Assembly: GCA_964349045.1 (NCBI GenBank)
Contig: CAYGFI010000006.1
Span: 16,253 to 80,252 of the forward strand
From: JACJXF01 sp964349045
GTDB lineage: Bacteria > Bacteroidota > Bacteroidia > Bacteroidales > GCA-2748055
DNA: 64,000 nt
Direction: 5' to 3'
Shown here: positions 19,201 to 27,498 of the stretch, piece by piece
How positions within the stretch are numbered: the first letter of the stretch is position 1
How the letters are laid out: the number at the start of each line of letters is the position of its first letter
The notes under the pieces: model-generated
What the model saw: the letters and a program-made list of their open reading frames with translations, nothing else
What the model was told of the DNA's origin: nothing
The model's database searches: none
Translations under genes and position numbers: made by a program

Positions 19201-19428
19201 TATTCCTTCCCGGGTGATGTTACCGTTCATCCAGTGCCACCATACATGGGGTGCAGCAGAAATTGGCGGATTCAGAAAGTTTGATTCCAGACCTTTATCA
19301 AGAGTAGTTTTACCTAATCTGGAAGTTTTTTCCGGTATCTTACAATTGTTCCCAAATACAAGCAGAAACAAAATAAGGGATGGGAGGATTAGAAGATTAC
19401 TGTAATAAGGGATTTTTTTCATTTTCAT
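16207..19428 (-). CDS. GH106 alpha-L-rhamnosidase (copy b)
   Basis: Full-length family GH106 enzyme of 1073 residues, expected to release L-rhamnose from rhamnogalacturonan-type side chains. The N-terminal signal has a possible lipobox Cys29. Hallmark WWHWMNGNITREGITADLE starts at residue 63. The catalytic region carries LLDSYEAG (331-338), Glu413 (RAEHNG) and Glu468 (SAEAYT), positions shared by all three GH106 sequences here. The C-terminal beta-sandwich domain (about 860-1060) contains VKYFSGTAVYMTEF and VRVTNLWPNRVIGD. An IS4-type element begins 68 bp upstream of the start codon (19497), so the native promoter may be displaced. A fragment of a second copy lies at 11218-11386. Confidence 0.92.
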   Translation of the reverse strand: MKMKKIPYYSNLLILPSLILFLLVFGNNCKIPEKTSRLGKTTLDKGLESNFLNPPISAAPHVWWHWMNGNITREGITADLEAMQRVGIAGWQAFHLENSIPKGPVNYGSTKWYELMAHAMKESERLGLEASAFNCAGWGTTGGPWVTPDNNMFELVSVEIKVKGPEKLALPLDQPSTNLGYYRDIAIMAFPDVQNNGLPSSRLLDWEKKSLGNAAAWIINKEVLPDLKEDNPEDIIKANTIVNLEKYIHTYQKSTSTHAILYWDVPEGDWTVFRIGYTPRGNTNHPAPPEGTGFEIDKLSRKAAELHWNNAIKPIIDKAGKLTGNTFKSVLLDSYEAGYQAWTHEFQEEFEKRTGYSLVPYLPCLMGWIVESREVTERFLWDFRRTVSDLYMDNYYGQFAEMCHNNGMQLRAEHNGRTASFNNLSVGSVVDIPMGEFWVKEGQTGLHVTSKQASSTAHVFNKKIASAEAYTTGAPEDAGWVNHPYSLKSQGDFFFCQGVNQFSFHTYAHQPNIDPYVKPGMTMGPHGIQFNRNNTWWEQGAAWVKYLTRCQYMLQEGKPVIDIYYFVGEQAPLPIGLRENLDPYIPWGYDYDAGSGEGIMMMNVENGSLVLSHGLSYKMLVIDSKAQMRPELLNKIHDLAKAGAIIVGNKPVASPGLTGYPDCDQEVQYLAERIWNMKNVFTTGENMSLADILKKYEIKPDFEVMNASVAKGTQFPGIGIEYIHRQIGNADVYFLSNQYHERKTYKCVFRVNGKIPELWDPYNGEINELAIYSHTEDGRTLANITLDPAGSVFVVFRKPEKEYSLENITFNGKNIYDPAFGSIPADIETINENRFLRAWENGQYRISTSASEGILISINDVPPAIDIAGPWTLSFPSGLGAPAQINLDKLACWTKHPNEGVKYFSGTAVYMTEFELPGNITGNNNHSVTLDLGEVRVIAEVKLNGRDLGIFWKPPFSVDITDVCKEGTNRLEVRVTNLWPNRVIGDMQHPDEDIWVDEVRPGGRIGIPRGKGLLLMPEWYLGGNSRPESERIAWTTWRHYEKDSELLPSGLIGPVKINTAVLRNVDLPMKNSN

Positions 19429-19496
19429 TTGTTTTAAAAGGTTATTATGATTTATAGTTCAATATCGTTTGCTTAAGGGTACGGGTCATAACGCAA

Positions 19497-20811
19497 CATT
19501 AATGAGTAAGCGTTAACTTTTTAAAATAATTTATAAATCATTGTATAACAATATAATAAAAGCGTTATTTGATTTTTTGATTTGAATTGATCTGTAGTTT
19601 TGCACTTTTAAGTGAAACTCTATGAATTCAGGTAAATATGTTTTTTCTCAGCTGCTCCAATTCATTAGTAAATACGAGTTTGAGAAGTGTGTTTCAAGGT
19701 ATGATGGGGACTATCGAACAAGAGAACTTAACTGTTGGAACCAGTTTATTCAATTATTCTTTGGTAAGTTAACTTCCCTTAATTCATTAAGGGATATTTG
19801 CACCTGTCTAAAAGCACACAATAACAAATTATATCATCTTGGAATTAAGCAATTTGTTAACCAGTCGACGTTATCTCGTGCAAATGAGAGAAGGGACTGG
19901 AGAATATTCGCCGACTTTGGAACTTACCTCATTAAACTGGTAAGACCCATGTATGAGAACCAAGCTATTCCTAATGTTGATATTGACAATGATGTATTTG
20001 CATTGGATTCAACTACAATTTCCTTAAGCCTAAAACTTTTTACATGGGAAAAAGGAAAGCATTCCCGGGGTGCCGTTAAAGTGCATACTTTACTGGATTT
20101 AAGAGGTAACATTCCAACCTATATTCTGATAACCGAAGGACGGTATCATGACTGTAATGTGCTGGATATATTGCTTGTTTAACCAGATGCTATTTATGTA
20201 ATGGACAAAGCATATATTGATTTTGCCGCTTTATTCAATATCCAAAATGCTGGAGCTTTCTTTATTACCAGAACAAAGGTAACATTGGACGATACAGTCA
20301 TTGAATGTAATTTCAATATTGATGAAAGCACAAGACTGAGAAGTGACAAAACTATTATTCTCAATGGTTATAAATCTAGCAGGCTGTATCCGGAAACGCT
20401 TTGGCTTATTGAATACTATGATAAAGAAAAAAAGATTACTCTCACATTTTTATCAAATAATACTGAAGCATCTGCCATTGAAATTGCACGTTTATACAGA
20501 AATCGCTGGCAGACAGAGACCTTCTTTAGATTGATAAAGCAAAACCTAACCATTAAAAAGCTCTGGGGGCTCTCCGAAAATGCAGTCAACATCCATATTT
20601 GGGTCGCAATCTGCACGTACCTAATCGTTGCATACGTGAAATACTCATTGAAGAGTACCCTTTCGATTTATGAAATAATGCAAATTCTAGGTATCTCTGC
20701 ATTTGACAAGACCCCTGTAAAAGAGTTGCTAACAGATTTTCAAGACAATCAAAATTTCAAAGAACAAAGAGATTTATTTAGTGTATAAATTTTAACGCAT
20801 CAGTACTAATG
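19497..20811 (+). mobile_element. IS4-type insertion sequence
   Basis: A single transposase gene is flanked by imperfect terminal inverted repeats of about 20 bp: 19497-19516 and 20792-20811, sharing outer CATTA and inner GCGTTAA with 14 of 20 positions matching. No convincing target-site duplication is visible. The element lies between the GH106b start and debris of a second URO-D/GH106a block. It is probably inactive because its transposase carries an in-frame stop. Confidence 0.7.
19622..20788 (+). pseudogene. IS4-family transposase with in-frame stop
   Basis: DDE transposase with an N-terminal DUF4372-like domain (KYVFSQLLQFISKYEF). Catalytic residues visible are the Asp in FALDSTTISL, the Asp in MDKAYIDF, and the IS4 YREK signature in YRNRWQTETFFRLIK (Tyr-2-Arg-3-Glu-6-Lys). 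A TAA at 20180-20182 interrupts the frame between LDILLV and PDAIYVMDKAY. The frame is otherwise unbroken on both sides, so a single base change in a former sense codon explains it. Without readthrough no complete transposase is made. Confidence 0.88.
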
Positions 20812-20884
20812 CAATTTTACAATTTTAAGGTTATATCATATTGTCCATTTCGCTCATTTCATTGTTCATTTCCTGTTTGGATCA

Positions 20885-20976
20885 TTTTTAACAGGTGTAT
20901 CGTCCCGGACACTATGGACAGGTGCCGCAATATATCCGCCACCTGCTCCGAAAATTTCCATCCTTCGTTTTATTTC
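20885..20976 (-). pseudogene. Fragment of a second URO-D gene copy
   Basis: Aligns with 11452-11543, within the 3' part of the URO-D gene, with only a few base changes. It encodes RRMEIFGAGGGYIAAPVHSV against RRMEIFGTGGGYIAAPAHNV in the intact gene. Both ends are lost. It lies 50 bp from a fragment of GH106a, in the same gene order as the intact pair at 11415-15554. Confidence 0.85.
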
Positions 20977-21026
20977 ATCATAATAAAATTATTTTTAGTG
21001 GTATGATGGAACCCCCATGTAGCTGA

Positions 21027-21146
21027 AGTGGTTGTACTGGCCCGTCCGGGGCTCCCTTAACTTCCATCCAGATCACACCTCCGATTCCTGCTCTTTTTAA
21101 AGCTTCCAGGTCACGTGTGATACCTTCTTTGGATATGTTACCATTG
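21027..21146 (-). pseudogene. Fragment of a second GH106a copy
   Basis: 120 bp that match 15256-15375 with one visible difference, corresponding to residues 60-99 of the GH106a protein (GNISKEGITRDLEALKRAG). The flanks diverge abruptly, to unrelated sequence at 21147. With the URO-D fragment it marks a second, deleted copy of the gene pair. Confidence 0.88.
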
Positions 21147-21439
21147 TCGCCCGGGGTGAGGATGAACGTCTGATAAACAATCCCGGATGGGATTGAACAT
21201 TATTTAGCTGATTTATAGATTGTTAATTAGTGCCAGAAAGAAAACTCTCTGTTTTTCAAATTTTTCAAATTTTTTTTCCTATCAACCCGGACTTCCAGGT
21301 TCATTTGCAATCTAATTTTTAGATTATGTCTTAATTTTTACGTTTTTCTCATCTTAGATCAAAAATAGCTATCTATTTTCTGACTTTTGGACATATCTCT
21401 CCCATATGAATTATCAAAAATGTATGTCAATTGCGGCAC
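21147..21439. other. Non-coding AT-rich spacer
   Basis: About 290 bp between the GH106a fragment and a transposase remnant. It contains T-rich runs near 21260-21280 and no reading frame, clear hairpin or repeat that I can support. Confidence 0.4.
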
Positions 21440-22032
21440 CTATGCCGCTGTACAATACTCTATTTCAGCTTGTTGTCTATTTCTCCGGATGGCAATTAAC
21501 TCCTGCCCGATCCGCCGCAGGTTATATGCTGCCACTGCCAGACCAACGTACCTTTTAAAATGACCATACCCCCGATCCGGGCATCGGTCCAAGCCCCGAT
21601 GTTCCAACTCATTGATATTTGACTCTACTGCACTGTGTCTGTTTCTCAACAGTTTAAAACTCCGGTGACTCTCCTCGGCTTGTTCATTTTTATTGCACTT
21701 ACCCTTCTTCGGCATGACGACTTTCTCAACGCATGTTTCCAAAAAGGCCTTGTTGTCCTTGTGCCAGTAGCCCTTATCAAAACTCAGCTTCTGATACTAT
21801 ACCTGGTAGCCAGCGCTTGTGCGATGGGCTTTACCATCTCAGAATCGGACTGGTTCTCCATGATCCTGTAATCTACAATCAGGTTGTATTGATCTGTGGT
21901 AATGGACAGCTTTTTTCCCAACTCCACATTAGGACTTAATTTTCCCTTGGTGATCCACTCGGTATATTCCTCGAAGATGGAGAATACCTTTTCATTATGA
22001 GGAATCTGTTCCCCTTGCAGAAGCCTGATCAA
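21440..22032 (-). pseudogene. DDE transposase remnant (IS5/ISNCY-like), frameshifted and 5'-truncated
   Basis: Two frames make up the C-terminal half of a transposase. 22032-21784 encodes IRLLQGEQIPHNEKVFSIFE and EYTEWITKGKLSPNVELGKK. After a frameshift near 21780 the sequence continues as SFDKGYWHKDNKAFLETCVEK, then RRHSAVES-like RNRHSAVESNINELEHRGLDRCPDRG and HFKRYVGLAVAAYNLRRIG, a C-terminus typical of ISNCY/IS5-type enzymes. The N-terminal half is absent and the composition changes beyond 22033. The exact IS family is uncertain. Confidence 0.75.
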
Positions 22033-22517
22033 TCAATATCCAGATGTCAAAGAACAACCGCAAGACGTCACCCTTGCGCACCATCCGCCCCGCTGTGCGT
22101 CGCCGGCATCAACCGGGCGGAAAAACAACACTCAAATTATCGCCAACGCATAAAACTCAGCCATCGAAAGCCCTCACTTGAAGAGCTTCGCAGCTCCATC
22201 CCGTGTTCCATCCTTGTCATCGGCGTTTTCATAGAATTTTTTACAGTTCCCCGCCTGATCGGCCGGGAAACATGGGCTGGACTATTAAATCTCAGTTTAA
22301 GAAAATTCGCTTCCGTCATTTTTAACGTAACAAGGCAGCACCATACCACGCCAACTAAAATGACGCAATGTACGGGCTGACCCCTTATCCGGGCTGACCC
22401 CTTATCCAGATTTTGTCCAGTGTCTTCCCGGCCATCTCCCGCCGGACCCCGCCAGTAATGAGCGTGTGCCCATCTTACTGAAGAACATTCAGCCCTTTTG
22501 CGCAGATTCCCGGCCTC
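22033..22517. other. G+C-rich intergenic stretch with 17-bp tandem repeat
   Basis: No credible gene. The composition is more G+C-rich than the surrounding DNA. It holds a perfect tandem duplication of GGGCTGACCCCTTATCC (22374-22390 and 22391-22407), a motif type that I associate with intergenic sequence near REP-associated transposases. Together with the adjacent transposase remnant it looks like imported or scrambled DNA. Confidence 0.55.
22374..22407. repeat. Two tandem 17-bp repeats
   Basis: Two perfect head-to-tail copies of GGGCTGACCCCTTATCC. There is no third copy, and no spacer structure that would suggest a CRISPR array. Confidence 0.85.
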
Positions 22518-23645
22518 TTATTCCTGTGATTCCAGTGTCATCCTGAAAACGTATGAGCAAGTTCCGTATGGCGAAGGGAATCCAAGGCCGGTAGCCATGT
22601 ATAAATACGAGGGCACGCCATCTATATATAGTACTTGAGGCCGCTCGAGTTGACCTTTCTGGCTGTGTCGGTAGAGTTTAAGCTTCGTAGCCTTGTCTTT
22701 GCCTATGTAATGATCGAGGTGATGATAGCCTAATACGGTTTTCTCATAGTCAAACTCCATTCCATCTTCAGATACCCATAGCAGACCCCCACCTCCGCGT
22801 TTTTCATTCATGTCCCGACTCAACATCAAGACAATGTCATTATAAGCGAACACGTATGCATCTTCCAGCGGATGGTAGGATTCGGTAATACGCTTGGGCT
22901 CTTTGATGTAAGGTCCTTCCAACGAATCCGATAGGGCTACACCATAGGTCCAGGTATGCCCTCTCTGCCATCCTCTCCCTTCAACTTTGTCTGGCAGTGG
23001 AATCACTGCCTTGAAATAGACCTTGTATTGTCCATCATGCTTGATCAGAGAAGGATTGTCGTTCCCCCATTGTGCCGCATGATCCCAGATTTTCGGATCT
23101 CCGGACGCGCGCAGAATGGTTCCATCCGGTTCGGCACCCTTTGCGGGCCTCCAATCGTCAGACAAATCATCCGCTACATACATGATGATGCGCTGGCTCG
23201 TCGGACTGCCAGAATTGACAATAAACAATAAGACATACTTTCCGTCGATTTGTTTGATTGTAGGATTGTGGGGAGCGTTGAAATCGCCGTCTTGATCGGG
23301 AACTGCAATGCGCAAAAAGCTAAACGGACCCTCTGGAGTATCGCCAACATAGTGTGCAATTTCACTCGATACGGTCCAGCCTGTCCTTTTGCCGTCTTCA
23401 GTTAGACCACCAAATTCATCATTCTCAGGGCGTTCCCATTGTGCCGCATAGATATGGACCTTGCCATCTGGTCCAATGATGGGAGACGTACACCACACGT
23501 GGGTATTCTCGCGTTTGACTGCCACTCCAAGACACTGAAGTTTCAGCAATGGCGGGTCAGTTTCAGCAGACTGGGTTTCTACAGGAAACAGGGCCACCAG
23601 CAAGACAAGTGATAGAACAGCATACTTCATATTTAATCTTTTCAT
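22518..23645 (-). CDS. GH43-like five-bladed beta-propeller glycosidase
   Basis: Secreted protein (signal peptide LSLVLLVALFPVETQSA) whose sequence follows the five-bladed propeller pattern of clan GH-F and GH43/GH117-like enzymes. Blade motifs include TSPIIGPDGKVHIYAAQW, FNAPHNPTIKQIDGKYVLLF, DNPSLIKHDGQYKVYF and YHPLEDAYVFAYND. The acidic residues in these blades (for example Asp in GDFNAPHNP and Glu in PLEDAYV) are the likely active-site carboxylates. At 375 residues it is a single propeller with no extra domain. It lies 23 bp downstream of the GH78 stop in the same direction. Arabinose, galactose or rhamnogalacturonan side chains are plausible targets, but substrate and exact family are uncertain. 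It sits downstream of foreign-looking DNA and is itself slightly G+C-richer. Confidence 0.75.
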   Translation of the reverse strand: MKRLNMKYAVLSLVLLVALFPVETQSAETDPPLLKLQCLGVAVKRENTHVWCTSPIIGPDGKVHIYAAQWERPENDEFGGLTEDGKRTGWTVSSEIAHYVGDTPEGPFSFLRIAVPDQDGDFNAPHNPTIKQIDGKYVLLFIVNSGSPTSQRIIMYVADDLSDDWRPAKGAEPDGTILRASGDPKIWDHAAQWGNDNPSLIKHDGQYKVYFKAVIPLPDKVEGRGWQRGHTWTYGVALSDSLEGPYIKEPKRITESYHPLEDAYVFAYNDIVLMLSRDMNEKRGGGGLLWVSEDGMEFDYEKTVLGYHHLDHYIGKDKATKLKLYRHSQKGQLERPQVLYIDGVPSYLYMATGLGFPSPYGTCSYVFRMTLESQE

Positions 23646-24759
23646 GATTTAAATGGTTTACTCGTTTGTTATTTTAATGAAATGAGATGCCTACCTGATA
23701 ATAGCACTAGTCGCCCAGTTTCATCAGCTTGAGCTTTTGTGCCATTCAGAATGATCTTTCTATAATTAAAGTTCTTAACCTTAAATAAAGCTGATGTATT
23801 ACAAGGGATAACTATTTCAAGCTGAATCCTTTTTCCAACTCTTTTCCAGTTGCAGGAAATTTGACCATAAAGTGACTTATAGCTGATATTAGAATAATCT
23901 AAATCTTCAATGATTGCTGGTTCAAGAATAAAATTTTTCATGCCCGGATGGTTTTCGTCCGGTCTTATTCCTCCGAGTCCTCTGATAAACCAGGCGCCCC
24001 CTGCCAGATAGCAATTATGTACCTGGGAATTATCACCGTTCCATTGTTCCCAAACAGTTGTAGCCCCTTGCTCAATCATATACCCCCAGCCAGGATATGT
24101 TTTCTGATTAACCATGAGGTATATCAGGTCATTCCTTTCCACCTGCATCAGGTATTCAAAGAGAAATTTTGTACCCAGCATACCGGATTGCAAATGGCCG
24201 TTATCATTAATTGTAAGTGCGACACGAAGTCGTTCAAATAACTGTTAAACGTTCTTTAAAAGAATGATTTAATCTCATGTTCCATCATGAGTAGCCTACC
24301 GGCACATGCGTCAATGGTAACGTTGGGGTATGAAGCTGCCGGGAACAGATTCTCTTACAGTCAGCAACATTCTGAAAGAAGTCGGCTTGGGTGGTATGGT
24401 GAAAGTAACTAAACTGCCGTTGACGTACCGTCATGCGCGAAAATGTGAAAGTTGATGATACACATTGGCCAAAATGGCAAGAAGACAAGATGCAAGTACG
24501 TTACTTACGAGCACATGGATGTTGATCTTCCGGTATATAGACAGCACCTAACCCATCCTGTTATTTGGACGAAACGTGGTAAACCTGTATTGCTCCCTTG
24601 TTGCAAAGGGTAGGTTCCCCGCAAGGAGAATACAACGTGATGCAGGTATGGGAGGATGGAGAAAGCAAAAGCCCTTTCGTAACAAAGGGGATATGCCCAC
24701 TTCCATCTGGTTCTCTTTTGCAAGAACATTGTAGTAAGACTTTTATTCAGGAATCGCAA

Positions 24760-26226
24760 ATGAAGTCCAATAAACCGGATTGTGCACCAGAAACAATACT
24801 GAAGAACTGGAACTCCATCAACTGGAAGAAAGTTAAGCAGTCGGTCAGGTCATTACAATTACGTATTGCAAAGGCAACAAGGGAAGGCAAACACAACAAG
24901 GCGAAAGCCTTGCAATGGATGCTTACCCACTCGTTTGCAGCTAAATTATTAGCCGTAAAACGGGTTACAGAAAATTCAGGAAAGCGCACACCGGGAACTG
25001 ATGGTGTGCGATGGAAAAACCCTTCTCAAAAATTCCGGGCAGCCTTATCTTTAGTCAGGAAGGATTATAAAGCACTGCCGCTGCGCCGCCTGTTCATACT
25101 CAAAAAGAACGGTAAGAAACGACCGTTGGGAATACCCACCATGAAAGACCGGGCATTTCAGGCTTTACACCTTCTGGCTCTTGAACCTATATCCGAAACA
25201 CTGGCTGATAAAGGATCTTACGGCTTTCGTCAAAAGCGAGGCTGTCATGATGCAATCGAAAGATGCTACATTCACCTTTCGAGAAAAGACAGTGCAACAT
25301 GGATACTGGAAGGAGACATCAAAGGATGTTTTGATAATATTAATCATCAATGGTTAATGCAAAATATCCCGATGGACAAAAAGGTACTGCAACAATGGCT
25401 CAAAGCCGGATTTGTTGAAAACAAACAATTATTTCCAACAACTCAGGGTACTCCGCAAGGAGGCATCATTTCTCCAACACTAGCCAACATGACCCTCGAT
25501 GGCCTTGAGGCGGCAATTGACAAGGCTCTTGGTATTACCATCAGACCTGACGGATGCCGAAAAAACACTCAAAAGGTACATCTGATCCGGTATGCCGATG
25601 ATTTTATCGTTACGGCAGCCAACAAGGAAATACTGGAAACAAGGATCAAACCTCTGATCGAGGAATTCCTCGTTCAGAGAGGGTTGCAACTATCACCGGA
25701 GAAAACAAACATCACCCACATCACCGATGGGTTCGACTTCCTTGGACAAAATATAAGAATGTATTCCCGTGGAAAACTTCTTATACGCCCATCGAAGGAT
25801 GCAATCAGATCGGTGAAAGAAAAGTTGAAGCAAATCATTGTCAAACATAGGGGTTCACAAGCAGCAGTATTAATCCGAAATCTGAACCCGGTTATTACCG
25901 GATGGGCTAATTACCACAGGCACGCCTGTTCTAAGAAAACATTTTACTTGTTAGACAGGATTCTGTGGCGTAACATCTGGAACTGGGCACGACGCAGGCA
26001 TAATAATCTCGGTTACAGGAAAATCGTTTCGCTGATATTCATGAGAATTGGCAAGAGAAAATGGCAGTTCTTCGGCAAATTCGAAGATGGTAAAACTGTT
26101 TTACTTCGTATGTTTGCCTGCTTCCATATCAATCGCCACAGCCTCATTAATGGAAACGCTAATCCGTTCGATGTATCCTGGGATAATTATTTCGTTAACA
26201 GGTTAAGGTTGAAATATGTAAACTGA
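24760..26226 (+). CDS. ltrA: Group II intron reverse transcriptase/maturase
   Basis: Intron-encoded protein of 488 residues from the ATG at 24760; the frame is open further upstream, but earlier Met codons lie in the structural RNA. RT domain: GTDGVRWKNP (79-88), RPLGIPTMKDRAFQALHLLAL (121-141), GSYGFRQKRG (152-161), EGDIKGCFDNI (184-194), TPQGGIISP (231-239) and the catalytic YADD at 278-281. Maturase domain X covers about 345-415 with GWANYHRH. The C-terminus stops after NPFDVSWDNYF, where related proteins continue into an HNH endonuclease, so that domain is absent. Such proteins can still support splicing and target-primed or fork-primed mobility. Confidence 0.95.
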   Translation: MKSNKPDCAPETILKNWNSINWKKVKQSVRSLQLRIAKATREGKHNKAKALQWMLTHSFAAKLLAVKRVTENSGKRTPGTDGVRWKNPSQKFRAALSLVRKDYKALPLRRLFILKKNGKKRPLGIPTMKDRAFQALHLLALEPISETLADKGSYGFRQKRGCHDAIERCYIHLSRKDSATWILEGDIKGCFDNINHQWLMQNIPMDKKVLQQWLKAGFVENKQLFPTTQGTPQGGIISPTLANMTLDGLEAAIDKALGITIRPDGCRKNTQKVHLIRYADDFIVTAANKEILETRIKPLIEEFLVQRGLQLSPEKTNITHITDGFDFLGQNIRMYSRGKLLIRPSKDAIRSVKEKLKQIIVKHRGSQAAVLIRNLNPVITGWANYHRHACSKKTFYLLDRILWRNIWNWARRRHNNLGYRKIVSLIFMRIGKRKWQFFGKFEDGKTVLLRMFACFHINRHSLINGNANPFDVSWDNYFVNRLRLKYVN

Positions 26227-26272
26227 ATATTTTGTATATTGTCGGGTGGATTATTCCGCCTTTAGAGTGCTT

Positions 26273-26306
26273 GAGCCGTATGATGGGAAACTATCACGTA
26301 CGGTTC
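26273..26306 (+). ncRNA. Group II intron domain V
   Basis: Exactly 34 nt, beginning GAGCCGTATGATG and ending ACGTACGGTTC, with a GGGAAACT loop region. The ends pair (GAGCCGTA with TACGGTTC), giving the catalytic hairpin that defines group II introns. Domain VI follows at about 26309-26345. Confidence 0.92.
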
Positions 26307-27498
26307 TTAGGGGACAAGGGCGGGGCAACCCGCCTGAGTTACCCGACTTAATTTTTCAAGATTCTTATTAACTTCTTCACGGTATATTTCCGGTACAATA
26401 TCTGTTAAAAGAGGAAAGGCCAGATAAGGCTGCTGACCATTTGCGTAATCCCGGCTACTTTCATTAAAAAATAACTCGTGAATTTTTGGTTTCGATGTAT
26501 TAATAAGGTTTTCAAAGTATTTTTCATCTTCCGGTTTATCCAGTACAATAGCCATATTCTTCGCCATATTTAAAACATAGACGTATATGCAGTTATTAAA
26601 TAAATGAGTGGAGCGGTAATCAACCCTGCCATCCTTCGACATATCATATCCTGGCGGAACCCAGTCACCAAGGAAACCCCTTTCAGGAAATGCTAAAATT
26701 GAATCATTATAGAGGATCCCATCATTAACACTTAAATTCATATAATTTATGAACCGCTTAACAAATGGATATGAGCGACTTAGATTCAAAGTGTCGCCAT
26801 AATAGGCATAATACTTCCATGGAAGAGCAACCCCAAAAGCACCCCAGCCGGGATTAAAGCCATAATTATGTTGAGGGGGCTCCGGAGCAGAATTTGTCCA
26901 AAAACCAGTTGGGTAATTATTCACTCGCCAATCAATGATCCATTTGTTGAAAAAAGCTGACAGATCATAGTTACACAGACTTGTTTCAAGGCTTGCATGC
27001 ATATCCCCCCCATACCCAATTCTTTCCCTGTGTGGACAGTCAACAGTATAACCCGTATGAGTAAGACACTCAAATGTATGATTGATCAGTTTCCATATAT
27101 TGTTAATAAGTTCATTGGATGTTTCTACCTGTGCTATCTGCGGAATTTCAGTTCCAATCATCATTGCCTGAATGTCATTCAATCTAATATCTTTCAGCCC
27201 TTTTACAAGTACCCATCTAAAAGCATGATAATTAAATTTATTAATGAAATGTTCTTGTTTTTTACCAGCACATTGATAAATATCCTCTTGATTATAAATT
27301 ACAAATCGTCTGCCCTTATTATCATTCTCCGCACTTATGGAAAAATTCATTACCATCGGATCATGCTGTTCTGCCCCATAACATCCAAAATATTTGCCTG
27401 ACCTCATCATGTGGAACGTGTTGATGCACATGTGGGACTAACCAGAAAGTCAGTGAAGCGTGTCATATGTTTTGGATTGATATGGTATTATTATCATT

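Larger units (their letters stand above)
24217..26347 (+). mobile_element. Group II intron, complete, antisense within the GH78 gene
   Basis: A 2131-bp intron with the conserved 5' end GTGCGAC (24217-24223), a multifunctional reverse transcriptase ORF, a 34-nt domain V at 26273-26306, a domain VI hairpin with GGCGGG-GCAA-CCCGCC stem, and a 3' end ACCCGAC (AY rule). The boundaries are confirmed independently because deleting exactly this interval restores the GH78 frame. It is inserted on the strand opposite to its host gene. Bases 24217-24759 would hold ribozyme domains I-III. The exact fit means the insertion made no further deletion, so it is relatively recent. Confidence 0.95.
23669..27431 (-). 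pseudogene. GH78 alpha-L-rhamnosidase, 5'-truncated and split by a group II intron
   Basis: The upstream exon (27431-26348) encodes the end of the N-terminal sandwich domain and the (alpha/alpha)6 barrel with the GH78 signature DCPHRERIGYGGDMHASLE, which contains the catalytic acid, and the FLGDWVPPG motif. The downstream exon (24216-23669) encodes MLGTKFLFEYL, GWGYMIEQGATTVWEQWNG and the C-terminal beta domain. Removing 24217-26347 joins them as EEVNKNLEKL-ITINDNGHLQSG with the frame intact. The intron is in the opposite orientation, so it cannot be spliced from the GH78 mRNA and the gene is broken. The usual N-terminal domains (some 400 residues) are missing: a stop codon lies three codons before the ATG at 27431, and lipoprotein-gene DNA begins at about 27474. 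Confidence 0.93.

Noticed and set aside
20180..20182. Programmed recoding at the IS4 stop
   Set aside because: No slippery site or obvious stimulatory structure is seen, and the frame is the same before and after; a simple nonsense change is the plainer reading.
22374..22407. Tandem repeat as a possible CRISPR array
   Set aside because: Only two adjoining units with no spacer and no cas gene in the window.
24217..26347. The idea that the intron splices from GH78 mRNA to restore the enzyme
   Set aside because: The intron ribozyme is encoded on the plus strand while GH78 is on the minus strand, so the GH78 transcript holds only its complement.
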